Shown in pieces: positions 18,578 through 26,684 of a stretch of DNA of 64,000 nt (positions within the stretch are counted from its first letter, which is position 1; every line of letters starts with the position of its first letter). The stretch lies in the NCBI GenBank assembly GCA_048359995.1, contig DBGCPK010000008.1, positions 143,520-207,519 on the forward strand. The letters run 5' to 3'. This stretch comes from UBA3210 sp048359995. Lineage in GTDB: Bacteria; Bacillota_I; Bacilli_A; RFN20; CAG-449. The translations under genes and the position numbers were made by a program. Under the pieces are notes generated by a model. The model saw only the letters and a list, made by a program, of their open reading frames with translations, did no database searches and was not told the DNA's origin.

Positions 18578-18781
18578 TCAGGCGCCGATCTTGACGACGT
18601 TGCGAGCCTGCAATCCACGACTGGTCTGTGCGAGTTCAAATCTGACTTCTTGTCCTTCTTCCAGGGAGCGGTAACCCTCTTCCTGAATCTGCGAGTAGTG
18701 GACGAAAATGTCCTCTCCTTCGCCGCGGTTGATGAAGCCGAATCCTTTTTCGGCATCGAACCATTTTACTTTTCCTGTCAT
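18578..18781 (-). CDS. cspA: Cold-shock domain protein
   Basis: A 67-residue single cold-shock domain that binds single-stranded RNA/DNA and melts secondary structure. RNP1 is KGFGFI and RNP2 is DIFVHYSQI. The start is the ATG at 18781; the frame open four codons further up begins with GTG inside the AAAGGTGG ribosome site. The long 5' untranslated region expected for a cold-induced Csp gene fits the gap of over 100 bases upstream. Monocistronic with its own terminator. Confidence 0.95.
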   Translation of the reverse strand: MTGKVKWFDAEKGFGFINRGEGEDIFVHYSQIQEEGYRSLEEGQEVRFELAQTSRGLQARNVVKIGA

Positions 18782-18915
18782 GCTTTTTACCACCTTTCAA
18801 AAATTTACTACACCTTCATTATCGATTTCTTTACCGCGTTTTTGTATAAAAATCGTTCATCAAAATCCCCCTCCTTTCGACCGATACGACCACCGATGTC
18901 CACGATGCGGCAGAA

Positions 18916-19503
18916 TCATTCTTTTTTCGCCGCAATCGCCAGAAATCCGATCTTTTTCGGGTGAAACGGTCGGACAAGTCCGATCATCGCTTTCATCGTC
19001 TCTCCTGTCGTCAGAACATCGTCGAAGAGAAGGACTTTTTTCCCTTCGACTCGGTTTCCGTTTCTTATGGACAGATCGTTGACCGCTTCCGCGCGTTCGC
19101 GCAAACTTCGTTCGCTCTGCTTAAATGGTTTATTCTTGTAGATCAAAGGTAAAATCGGCAAATTCAGGCAATTTGCGATTTCGACGACGTGATTAAACCC
19201 TCTTTCTCGATCTTCCTTTTCGTTCGAGGGCGCGGGAATTATCGCGTAACCGGCAAAGCGAATCTTTAATTCCGCTTTGAATCTCGACAAAAACACTTCT
19301 TTCAATTCGTAATCCGCGCACCCTTTGAAAAGATACAGCAGGTTTCTGAAAAAATCGTTATAGGCGTAGAGAATCAGACCTAAGACGGACCCGATTCTTT
19401 TCTTCTCGAAGATCACTTCCAGAGAGCGAAAGCAGGAAGCGCAGATTTTTTCGCCCGAAAAAAAGCTGTGCAACGGGTTCATGCAGATTTTGCATCGGCG
19501 CAT
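18916..19503 (-). CDS. comFC: ComFC-family phosphoribosyltransferase-like protein
   Basis: A 195-residue protein with an N-terminal zinc-knuckle (CKIC...CASC) and a C-terminal PRTase fold whose PRPP loop is VLLFDDVLTTGETM. ComFC is needed for DNA uptake in naturally competent Bacillota. It overlaps comFA by 25 bp. The start at 19503 is chosen from GGAGG upstream and from the position of the cysteine motif; the longer frame lies within comFA. Confidence 0.88.
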   Translation of the reverse strand: MRRCKICMNPLHSFFSGEKICASCFRSLEVIFEKKRIGSVLGLILYAYNDFFRNLLYLFKGCADYELKEVFLSRFKAELKIRFAGYAIIPAPSNEKEDRERGFNHVVEIANCLNLPILPLIYKNKPFKQSERSLRERAEAVNDLSIRNGNRVEGKKVLLFDDVLTTGETMKAMIGLVRPFHPKKIGFLAIAAKKE

Positions 19504-20639
19504 AACGACCTGTTCGCCTCCTCTATTTCCTTGATGGAATCGCGGATTTCGGCGGTCTTCCGATTGCAGAGAAAAATCGCTTCTCCGCTCCAAGCGTCGA
19601 TCTTTCTTCCTACCCGACCCGAAATCTGAATCAAAGTCCTGTCGTCGTAGATTTCGCTGTCGGCATGAAAGACGATCACTTGAAGATTTTTTAAAGTGAC
19701 TCCTCTTTCCAAAACCGACGTCGTCACCAAAAAGTCGTACTCTCCTCGCTTAAATCCGGCGATGATTTCGCTTCGATTCGCCCTTTCGGAATGAACGAAA
19801 TTTCCTCTTCGAATCATTTTTCCGACAATCCGAAAAAGTCGTTCGCACTCGTCGATCGTCGGAGTAAAAACCAACGTCGGCAAATGCTTTCTTTGAAATT
19901 TCAAAAGTTCGAATAAGACAAGCGCTTCCGAAAAAAACGGAAATACGATCGCTTTGGGAACGATCAACGGGTGGTGATGATACCGCCTCATCAAGGTCAG
20001 ATAAGTTCCGTTTCGATCGCGAATCTCATCTTTCATTTCCCGGCTCGGCGTCGCGCTCATCATGATGTAGTTTCCTTTCACGGAAAGATGAAAAAAGGCG
20101 TGGAGAACAGGCTGATTCCGAAAGGGAAACGCGTCCGCTTCGTCGATGATCAAAAGGTCGAAATAATTTTCGTAACGATACAATTGATGCGTCGTCAGAA
20201 CGACGATGTCGCCGACCAATTCGTCGGTATGATCTTTATAGACGGAAACTACCTTGAAAGAGGGGAACGCCTCTTTGATTCTTTCCGCCAGTTCGATGAC
20301 CACATCTCTTCGGGGAACGGTGAAGCCGACTTGTCGCCCCTTTGACAAAGCGTACGCCATCGTCGCGTAAACCAATTCGGTCTTGCCCGCACCGCAAACG
20401 GCATAAATCAGGGAATCGCGGTTTTCCCGATAGGATTTCAGCAAACGCGCGCTGATTTCTTTTTGCTCGCCGCTCAGCGAATAAGAAAGAACAACCTCCG
20501 CTTTTCTCTCTTTCAAATCCGGATTCACCGACGCCGCCTCTCCGTTGAAACTAAGGCAAAGACGGCAATAGCGTTCTCCGTTTTTCCTAATCCCGAAATA
20601 TTCCGGATTTCGGTTTCCGCACTTTTTGCACGCCATCAT
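19479..20639 (-). CDS. comFA: ComFA-like DNA-uptake helicase
   Basis: A 386-residue DEAD/DExH-type ATPase that powers entry of transforming DNA. It has the N-terminal four-cysteine zinc motif (CKKCGNR...CRLC) typical of ComFA, Walker A AVCGAGKTELVY, Walker B IIDEADAFPF, SAT motif MMSATPS and motif VI QISGRVGRK. Slightly shorter than B. subtilis ComFA (about 460). I chose the ATG at 20639, which has GAGGT before it. Forms an operon with comFC. No other competence gene is in the window. Confidence 0.9.
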   Translation of the reverse strand: MMACKKCGNRNPEYFGIRKNGERYCRLCLSFNGEAASVNPDLKERKAEVVLSYSLSGEQKEISARLLKSYRENRDSLIYAVCGAGKTELVYATMAYALSKGRQVGFTVPRRDVVIELAERIKEAFPSFKVVSVYKDHTDELVGDIVVLTTHQLYRYENYFDLLIIDEADAFPFRNQPVLHAFFHLSVKGNYIMMSATPSREMKDEIRDRNGTYLTLMRRYHHHPLIVPKAIVFPFFSEALVLFELLKFQRKHLPTLVFTPTIDECERLFRIVGKMIRRGNFVHSERANRSEIIAGFKRGEYDFLVTTSVLERGVTLKNLQVIVFHADSEIYDDRTLIQISGRVGRKIDAWSGEAIFLCNRKTAEIRDSIKEIEEANRSLCADAKSA

Positions 20640-20685
20640 TTTCTTTGACCTCATCTATCTATTGGCAAAACTTTTCAAAATTCCC

Positions 20686-20719
20686 AAAAAAAATATTCAC
20701 CGAGTACGATGAATATTTT
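20686..20719 (-). terminator. Terminator of the SpoIIQ-like gene
   Basis: AAAATATTCA (20690-20699) and TGAATATTTT (20710-20719) pair with a 10-base loop and are followed on the minus strand by eight Ts. It lies between the SpoIIQ-like gene and comFA. Confidence 0.82.
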
Positions 20720-20741
20720 CCCGTTTAACGATTGCCGACGA

Positions 20742-21410
20742 TTATAATTTAGCGACTTCGACGGTGTACGATTTTTCAGGATTGAGATAGGTGTTGCTCT
20801 TCAAAATTTCGAAGTGCAGACACGAACCCAAGCCGGAAGTATACAGCGATTCACCCGATTTGGCGATCACCTGTCCCTGCTCGACGGAATCTCCCTCGCT
20901 GACCAGTACGGTTCCCAACGAAGCGTAAATCGTCTCAATGCCGGAATCGTGTTTGATGACAATCATATTCCCGTAGATGGAATCGCTGACTTTTTCGGTC
21001 ACGACGCCGGACGTGGAAGCGGTAATATCGAACACATTGCCGTTATAAACGTAGTCTGCGCCGACGCTTTTCATATAAGCGGATTCTTTGTTCGGAACAG
21101 GAACGATCGCTTTCACGCGTATCGAAGAATCGTCGTCCATATCGTAGAAATACCTTTCGCACTTCGCTTCGACCGTGAATGGTTTCGCCAACGTTTCGAT
21201 CTTGGTTACTTCGCTGTTCGCTTCGCTTTGAGAAATCTCGTTTCCTCCGTAAGACGAAGTCAGATTGCCGACGTTCGAATCGACGTGTTGAGAGTTAAAA
21301 CTGCTTCCGAGAATCAACGCCCCTCCTACGATCACTGCCGAAGTAATTACCAACGCCAATCCGGCCTTTGCTTCAACCGGCCACGATTTCACTTTTTCTT
21401 GCTTTTTCAT
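20742..21410 (-). CDS. SpoIIQ-like membrane protein with degenerate LytM (M23) domain
   Basis: A 222-residue protein: short basic N-terminus, one membrane anchor (about 17-37), an extracytoplasmic linker, and a LytM/M23 fold in the last 120 residues. The fold is clear (GNMIVIKHDSGIETIYASLG, GQVIAKSGESLY, CLHFEI), but the zinc ligands are missing: the usual YxHL has Ser for His, and HxH reads CLH, so peptidase activity is unlikely. B. subtilis SpoIIQ has the same layout. GAGGTG precedes the ATG at 21410. Role: probably an extracellular binding scaffold. Confidence 0.8.
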   Translation of the reverse strand: MKKQEKVKSWPVEAKAGLALVITSAVIVGGALILGSSFNSQHVDSNVGNLTSSYGGNEISQSEANSEVTKIETLAKPFTVEAKCERYFYDMDDDSSIRVKAIVPVPNKESAYMKSVGADYVYNGNVFDITASTSGVVTEKVSDSIYGNMIVIKHDSGIETIYASLGTVLVSEGDSVEQGQVIAKSGESLYTSGLGSCLHFEILKSNTYLNPEKSYTVEVAKL

Positions 21411-21522
21411 TTTCTTTTTCACCTCAATAATCATCTTTCGCAGAAACGGATTTTTTATACAAAAAAATAAAAAAAGGCAGAAAAAAACTCCGTCTCTCAG
21501 AAATTTTTCGCCGCGCAAAAAG

Positions 21523-21548
21523 AAAAAAACTCGCTTCCGACAGCGAGT
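21523..21548 (-). terminator. Terminator of rpiB
   Basis: ACTCGCT/AGCGAGT stem (21529-21548) followed by seven Ts on the minus strand, 19 bases past the rpiB stop codon. Confidence 0.88.
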
Positions 21549-21566
21549 CTCCGCTTCTACGCGCTT

Positions 21567-21995
21567 TTATCTTTCGATTTTATTGACGCGACGGATATGT
21601 CTTCCGCCTTCGAACTCCGTTTCCAAAAAGTTCGTCGTCCATCTTTTAACGTCTTCAAGCGGAAAGAATTTCGCGGAAAAAGCCACCATATTGCAATCGT
21701 TATGCCGACGGATCAGATAGCTGACTTCATCGTTGTAACAGAGTCCGCAGCGGATCCCCTTTACCTTATTCGCGGCAATCGCAACTCCCTCTCCGGAAGT
21801 GCAAACGACGATTCCTCTGTCCGCTTTTCCGTCTTTGATAAGGGAAGCCGCCGCGTAAGCGAAATCCGGATAATCGCAGGAATCCGTCGAATCTGTTCCG
21901 CAATCGATGACTTCGTACCCTTTTTCCTTTAGAAAAGCGCACAATTCCTTTTTATAAAGATATCCTCCGTGATCCGATCCAAGTGCAATTCTCAT
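21567..21995 (-). CDS. rpiB: Ribose-5-phosphate isomerase B
   Basis: A 142-residue RpiB/LacA-type isomerase interconverting ribose-5-phosphate and ribulose-5-phosphate in the pentose phosphate pathway. Marks are MRIALGSDHGGY at the N-terminus and VVCTSGEGVAIAANKVKGIR with the catalytic cysteine (C) and anion-binding glycines. The ATG at 21995 lies one base after the tsaC stop with GGAGG upstream; the longer frame reads through tsaC. Confidence 0.95.
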   Translation of the reverse strand: MRIALGSDHGGYLYKKELCAFLKEKGYEVIDCGTDSTDSCDYPDFAYAAASLIKDGKADRGIVVCTSGEGVAIAANKVKGIRCGLCYNDEVSYLIRRHNDCNMVAFSAKFFPLEDVKRWTTNFLETEFEGGRHIRRVNKIER

Positions 21996-21996
21996 A

Positions 21997-22605
21997 TCAA
22001 TTTTTCCTCCATGTCTTTTTGATCTCTTCAAAAGAGATCGTTCCCTGTCTGACCAAAGTCAATTTATCGTCTACGATGACAATCGTCGAAGGCAAACGCG
22101 ACGCGGTTTCTCCTTTGACGATAATCGGGATTTTTCCCGAAAAAACCTCGCTTGTGCTTTCAAAATCCGCGCAGGTTTTTTCTCCGGAAACGTTCGCGCT
22201 GGTAACAAGCATCGGCGTTCCGACGCGCGCGATCATCGCGGAAACCTCTTCGCTTCCGCTGACGCGGACGCCGATATACGGCGAATCGAGGCGAATCCAC
22301 GGAGCGATTCCGCTTTTCGGAGGAAGCAACAAGGTGATTTCTCCCGGCATAAAACCGTCGATGATTCTCCGCGCCTTTTCGTCGACAACCGCGTATTCCC
22401 CGATCTCTTCCGGCGAAGAAAGCATCAAAGTGAACGGCTTGTCCGGTCTTCTCTTTTTGACCTCGATCAAACTCTCGAAAGCTCGTCGAGAATTCGCGAC
22501 GACTCCGAGACCGTAAACCGTCTCCGTGGGAAAAGCGACTACCTTCCCTTTTCGTATCGTAACGATGAGTTCTTCCGAAGAAAAACCGACGATTTTGGTT
22601 TCCAT
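21997..22605 (-). CDS. tsaC: L-threonylcarbamoyladenylate synthase (Sua5/YrdC family)
   Basis: A 202-residue YrdC-fold enzyme that makes threonylcarbamoyl-AMP from threonine, bicarbonate and ATP, the first step of t6A modification of ANN-decoding tRNAs. It shows AFPTETVYGLG, VKKRRPDKPFTLML (substrate lysine/arginine residues), PGEITLLLP, GVRVSG and LVTSANVSGE. It lacks the extra C-terminal Sua5 domain, so it is a TsaC-length form. Operon with rpiB, as in many Bacilli. Confidence 0.94.
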   Translation of the reverse strand: METKIVGFSSEELIVTIRKGKVVAFPTETVYGLGVVANSRRAFESLIEVKKRRPDKPFTLMLSSPEEIGEYAVVDEKARRIIDGFMPGEITLLLPPKSGIAPWIRLDSPYIGVRVSGSEEVSAMIARVGTPMLVTSANVSGEKTCADFESTSEVFSGKIPIIVKGETASRLPSTIVIVDDKLTLVRQGTISFEEIKKTWRKN

Positions 22606-22654
22606 AACTATCCCTTCTTACGAAGAAAATTATAGCACGATTTCTTCTCGCATA

Positions 22655-23053
22655 CTATTTAAAAATGTCGAAGATAAAGACCTTTTCCCGAATGACGCCG
22701 TTATCGCACGAATTATACCGCAACCGCCCTTCCACCAGTCCGCCTTTTCCTTCTCCCAAAGTCAGCATAATGACTCCGTTTTGATACGACGGAACGCATT
22801 GATCGTCGAACCGAAATTGGCTGATATTCACCCGAATCGCCTCCGAAACGTATTCTTCTTTCAGCGAAAAAGCGATCTCCTCGTACTTGTCGATCAGTTT
22901 TTCTTTGTAGTAATAGATCGCCAACGAGTCTTTCGGGCTGTACGAATTGGCTTTGATCTGATAAAGATACTTGAAAGTCGTACCGCTTTCACCGATCGCC
23001 GAAGCCAAAAGAAAACCACCCGACAATAAAGTCGTCAAAAATTTAAAATTCAT
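22655..23053 (-). CDS. Small exported protein of unknown function
   Basis: A 132-residue protein with an N-terminal hydrophobic segment (FLTTLLSGGFLLASA) that looks like a signal peptide or anchor, followed by a soluble beta-rich domain with many Tyr, Glu and Lys. AAAGGATG precedes the ATG. I recognise no family. It sits alone between tsaC and the Fic gene. Confidence 0.6.
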   Translation of the reverse strand: MNFKFLTTLLSGGFLLASAIGESGTTFKYLYQIKANSYSPKDSLAIYYYKEKLIDKYEEIAFSLKEEYVSEAIRVNISQFRFDDQCVPSYQNGVIMLTLGEGKGGLVEGRLRYNSCDNGVIREKVFIFDIFK

Positions 23054-23121
23054 AAAATTCTCATCCTTTCACTAAAATTGTGCGCGGATATTCGGAATTT
23101 ATTCTTTATTTGCGAATCTTC

Positions 23122-24324
23122 TTATAAGCGATCTATTTTTTCAAGAATTGCGGAATAATAAATCCATTTTCCGATGAATTTTTTTTCAATCCAACCTTTT
23201 TTAACTAACTGATCCAGCGTTTCTCTGCATTTAGTTTTTCCGAAATGAATGATTTCCCCCAATTCGGTGCAAGACATTCCGTACCCGTGAAACAAAGCGC
23301 ATTGAATAAGAACAAAAAGCGCGGACTTTTCCTTTGCCGTCAGATTGATAACATCCATTTTTTTCCTGTATTCTTCGAGAAGTTGCTTTTTTTCCAAAGC
23401 ATACAGTTCTGTTTTCTGATATGCCGTCAAGATGATGTCCAGAAATTCGTAAACGAAAGTAGATAGATCCCCGCGGTTTCTTGCATCGTTGGTACGTTTG
23501 AACGCTTCGAGATATTGCGATAAATTCTCTTTGATCGTCATGCTCAACCGATAAGCGAGAATCGGCGTACATTCTTCCAATAAACTATAACTGGATATAA
23601 ACCGAGCCGTTCTTCCATTTCCGTCGTAGAAAGGATGAATATAAGCAAATAAATAGTGAAAAACCGCAACCCGAATGTAGAGATCCATATTCTGGTCATT
23701 CAAGACATTCAATGCCCGATTCATCATCTCAATGATGTTTGATTCCGGAAAAACGCCTTCGTGAATAATTTTTTCGTCCGATCTCGTCACATAAACCGCA
23801 CCCGATCGGAAGATACGACCATCCGGCAACTTCTTCGGATCATCCGCTTCAATTTCGTGATACAGCATTTCATCATATAAATTTCTCACATCTTCGGACG
23901 AAGTAAATTTTAAATTCTTTTTATCCATCAGGAGCTGATATTTCTTGACAATTCCTTCCAATCGCCGCTTTTCTTTGCCGTTTTTTTCGATATCTTCCAA
24001 AATATTAAAAATATCTTTTCGGGTCGACAAAACTCCTTCGATTTCGTTAGTAAATTGAATCTCGTCAATCAGCGATTTTTTGATGTACTGATCCTTGACA
24101 ACGCCGGGAAGATAATCGAAAATTTCATTGATTTTTCGATCGTACTTCCGAAGTTGCGTCAGCAAAACATTGATTTCATTGTGTTGAAAGAAAAAAGCAG
24201 GAAAAGAATGAATGGAAAAATCAAAATGAGTCGTCGCTTCCGAATAAAAGCGAGTTTCATAAATTTTATTAAAACTCTCCGGATCCGATTGAACGAAAAG
24301 TACAAATAAAGAAGGATAACTCAT
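23122..24324 (-). CDS. Fic family protein (AMPylator type) with winged-helix C-terminus
   Basis: A 400-residue cytosolic Fic protein. The active-site motif HPFYDGNGRTAR (H230) is complete, predicting AMP transfer from ATP to a hydroxyl on a target protein. The self-inhibitory motif is N-terminal, TNEIEG (residues 92-97, E96), so it is a class II Fic. The last 90 residues (EKSALFVLIQ...GEIIHFGKTKCRETLDQLVKKGWIEKK) look like a winged helix-turn-helix, suggesting DNA binding. AGGAG precedes the ATG. The promoter overlaps a perfect inverted repeat. No antitoxin gene is adjacent. Confidence 0.93.
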   Translation of the reverse strand: MSYPSLFVLFVQSDPESFNKIYETRFYSEATTHFDFSIHSFPAFFFQHNEINVLLTQLRKYDRKINEIFDYLPGVVKDQYIKKSLIDEIQFTNEIEGVLSTRKDIFNILEDIEKNGKEKRRLEGIVKKYQLLMDKKNLKFTSSEDVRNLYDEMLYHEIEADDPKKLPDGRIFRSGAVYVTRSDEKIIHEGVFPESNIIEMMNRALNVLNDQNMDLYIRVAVFHYLFAYIHPFYDGNGRTARFISSYSLLEECTPILAYRLSMTIKENLSQYLEAFKRTNDARNRGDLSTFVYEFLDIILTAYQKTELYALEKKQLLEEYRKKMDVINLTAKEKSALFVLIQCALFHGYGMSCTELGEIIHFGKTKCRETLDQLVKKGWIEKKFIGKWIYYSAILEKIDRL

Positions 24325-24335
24325 AACTTTCTCCT

Positions 24336-24375
24336 CGTTATAATGGATTATAACGAATCAGCGTGTGAAAATCAA
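24336..24375 (-). promoter_or_regulatory. Fic promoter with embedded inverted repeat
   Basis: The arms CGTTATAAT and ATTATAACG (24336-24355, 2-base centre) are a perfect inverted repeat that contains the minus-strand -10 box TATAAT (24347-24352). TTGATT (24370-24375) lies 17 bases upstream of it as the -35 box. A protein bound to the repeat would block the promoter; the winged-helix part of the Fic protein itself is a candidate. Confidence 0.68.
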
Positions 24376-24471
24376 TGATGTTTTTTTTAAAATTCGGTAA
24401 TTTGCATATTCATTTTGAAATTTCAATGTCAAATTGAGCAAAATATGACATCGAAAGAGTTTTTTCGACAT

Positions 24472-25314
24472 TTATAGGCACTTTTTTAACAATAGAAACC
24501 TTTTATGTCCGTTGATATCCCGTTTGAATCGGTATTCGTAATCGAGAAGTTCTTTTTTTATCATTTCGCTTAATGCCGTCTCCTGTTCCGGAGATATTTC
24601 AAAAAAAGCCAACGCCTTTTCGTTCATCACCTCAGGCATTTGCGAAAAGATCTTCCGATAAACCGCCAGACCGCGTTCTTCCGCGAAAAGCGCGAGTTTC
24701 GGTTCGAAATCCAACACGGATTTATCGACAAAAGCATTCGGATCGATATAAGGAGGATTCGAAACCAGAACATCGAATTTTTTCTTGTTTCTAATCGCCT
24801 CCTCCAAGCAATCCGATTGATAAAAGGAAACGTTTCCTCCAAGCCTTTCGTTATTTTCTTTTGCCAACGTCAAAGCGTCCGAAGAAATATCTACTCCCTC
24901 GACATAAGCGTCGGAAATTTCAAGGCTCATCGTAATCGCGATGCAACCGCTGCCGGTACCGACGTCGATGATTTTCGGTTGTCTCAGTCCGGATTTCCCA
25001 ATCGTTTCTATGACTTCCGACACCAATTCTTCGGTCTCGTTTCTCGGTATCAACACGCGTTTGTCCACCAGAAAATCCCTTTTAAAGAAAGGCGCGCTTC
25101 CTAAAATATAGTACAACGGTTCGCCTTGTTGGTAACGATTCAGGCGATTCAAAAAAAGAGAATCCTCCACAGACTCCTCTCTTTTCAAAAAGATATCTTC
25201 GAACGTCAGACCGAAAGTTCTTTCCGCAAGATAGTAGATATCCTGACGATATGCATCGCCCGAATTCTTTGTCAAAGCATCGGAAAGAAGATCTTTTAAA
25301 GGTCTAATCGCCAT
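24472..25314 (-). CDS. prmC: Release factor glutamine methyltransferase
   Basis: A 280-residue PrmC/HemK that methylates the glutamine of the GGQ motif in RF1 and RF2. It has the N-terminal helical release-factor-binding domain, the SAM-binding DVGTGSGCIAI, and the catalytic VSNPPYI motif. It directly follows prfA, its substrate gene, and overlaps it by 11 bp. The start at 25314 is the first ATG compatible with the family N-terminus; the ribosome site there is weak, which fits coupling to prfA translation. Confidence 0.95.
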   Translation of the reverse strand: MAIRPLKDLLSDALTKNSGDAYRQDIYYLAERTFGLTFEDIFLKREESVEDSLFLNRLNRYQQGEPLYYILGSAPFFKRDFLVDKRVLIPRNETEELVSEVIETIGKSGLRQPKIIDVGTGSGCIAITMSLEISDAYVEGVDISSDALTLAKENNERLGGNVSFYQSDCLEEAIRNKKKFDVLVSNPPYIDPNAFVDKSVLDFEPKLALFAEERGLAVYRKIFSQMPEVMNEKALAFFEISPEQETALSEMIKKELLDYEYRFKRDINGHKRFLLLKKCL

Positions 25315-26395
25315 ATTTTTCGGCTTCCCGTTCCATTTTGTCTTGTTGGTCGGCATTGACCAGCGCTTCGATGATTTCTTCCAAATCTCCTTCCATCACC
25401 CGATCCAGTTTTTGCAAAGTAAACGAAATCCGGTGATCGGTCACCCTGTTCTGAGGATAGTTGTACGTTCGGATTTTTTCGCTTCTCTCTCCTGTGCCCA
25501 CTTTCAATTTCCGCTCGTTGCCGATTTTTTCGTCCTGCTCCTGTTGTTTCAGGGCGAGTATTCGGGTTTTCAGAAGATTCATCGCGATTTCCCGATTCTG
25601 TATCTGGCTTCTCTCCACCTGACAGGCGACGACGATTCCGGTCGGAATATGCGTGATCCGGACCGCAGACTCCGTCTTGTTGACATTCTGTCCCCCCGCG
25701 CCACTTGAACGATAGGTGTCGATTTTCAAATCGGCGGGATTGATTTCCACGTCGACCGATTCCGCTTCCGGCATCACCAATACCGTCGCGGTAGAAGTGT
25801 GAATTCTTCCGTTGGCTTCGGTAGAGGGAATCCGTTGAACGCGATGCGCACCGGATTCGAATTTCAGCTTGGAATAGACGTTCTTTCCCCTGACGATGAA
25901 AGAGATATTGCTGAAACCTCCGGCGTTGGACGGAGATTCGTCGACGATTTGAATTCTCCACCCTTGATTCTCCGCGTAACGGGTATACATTCGGAACAGG
26001 TCTCCGGCAAAGATATTCGCTTCGTCTCCGCCGGCCGCTCCCTTGATTTCGCAAACGATATCCTTATCGTCGTCGGGATCTTTCGGAAGAAGCATGATTT
26101 TCATCTTTTCGTAAAGCGTCTCCGTCTTTTCGTTTAGTTCTTTGATGCTCTCCTTGGCAAAAGCGCTGATCTCTTCGTCCGGTTCGTTTACCATAATCTC
26201 CGCGTCTCTCAAATCCTGCATCCATTTTTTATACTGTAAATATTCTTCCACCGGTTCGATTAAAGAGGCTCTCTCCTTGTTCAAATCCGTCAATTTAGCG
26301 ACGTCGGAAACGATATTTTCATCGCAAAGAAGACGATCGATGTCGTCGATTCTTTTACTCATCGCTTCCAATCTTTCAATCATTTTATCCGCCAT
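25304..26395 (-). CDS. prfA: Peptide chain release factor 1
   Basis: A 363-residue RF1, which reads UAG and UAA. The anticodon-like PxT motif appears as PST in RIPSTEANGRIHTS, and the GGQ motif as SSGAGGQNVNKTES. Normal length. AAGGAG lies before the ATG at 26395; the open frame extends ten codons further without a ribosome site. Operon with prmC. Confidence 0.97.
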   Translation of the reverse strand: MADKMIERLEAMSKRIDDIDRLLCDENIVSDVAKLTDLNKERASLIEPVEEYLQYKKWMQDLRDAEIMVNEPDEEISAFAKESIKELNEKTETLYEKMKIMLLPKDPDDDKDIVCEIKGAAGGDEANIFAGDLFRMYTRYAENQGWRIQIVDESPSNAGGFSNISFIVRGKNVYSKLKFESGAHRVQRIPSTEANGRIHTSTATVLVMPEAESVDVEINPADLKIDTYRSSGAGGQNVNKTESAVRITHIPTGIVVACQVERSQIQNREIAMNLLKTRILALKQQEQDEKIGNERKLKVGTGERSEKIRTYNYPQNRVTDHRISFTLQKLDRVMEGDLEEIIEALVNADQQDKMEREAEKYGD

Positions 26396-26638
26396 AAACG
26401 CTTCTCCTTGTCTCAGCCTTTTCAATCATAACAAAATTTTATTTAAAAAGGAATACAAATGCTTTTCCGATCGAAGAAACGCGATTCCGTTTCAATGCGT
26501 TCGGATCTTTCTTTCGAATGATGTATCGTTGTATCGGACAAGTATATTCAAAGACGAAAAACCATAGGAAATCCGAATGATCAATCGGTGGATGATTCGG
26601 AAAAACGCCGGCAAACGAATAGTTTACAAATCCGTCCT
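26396..26638. other. Intergenic region between divergent prfA and lipoprotein genes
   Basis: About 240 bases between the divergently transcribed prfA and the lipoprotein promoter. I see no open frame with a ribosome site, no hairpin terminator and no tRNA-like structure here. Confidence 0.5.
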
Positions 26639-26667
26639 TTGCTTTTCGATAGCGTAGATGATATACT
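26639..26667 (+). promoter_or_regulatory. Promoter of the lipoprotein-phosphodiesterase pair
   Basis: TTGCTT (26639-26644), a 17-base spacer and TATACT (26662-26667) lie 17 bases before the lipoprotein start codon. Confidence 0.6.
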
Positions 26668-26684
26668 TTCTTCGGGGACTTTTT

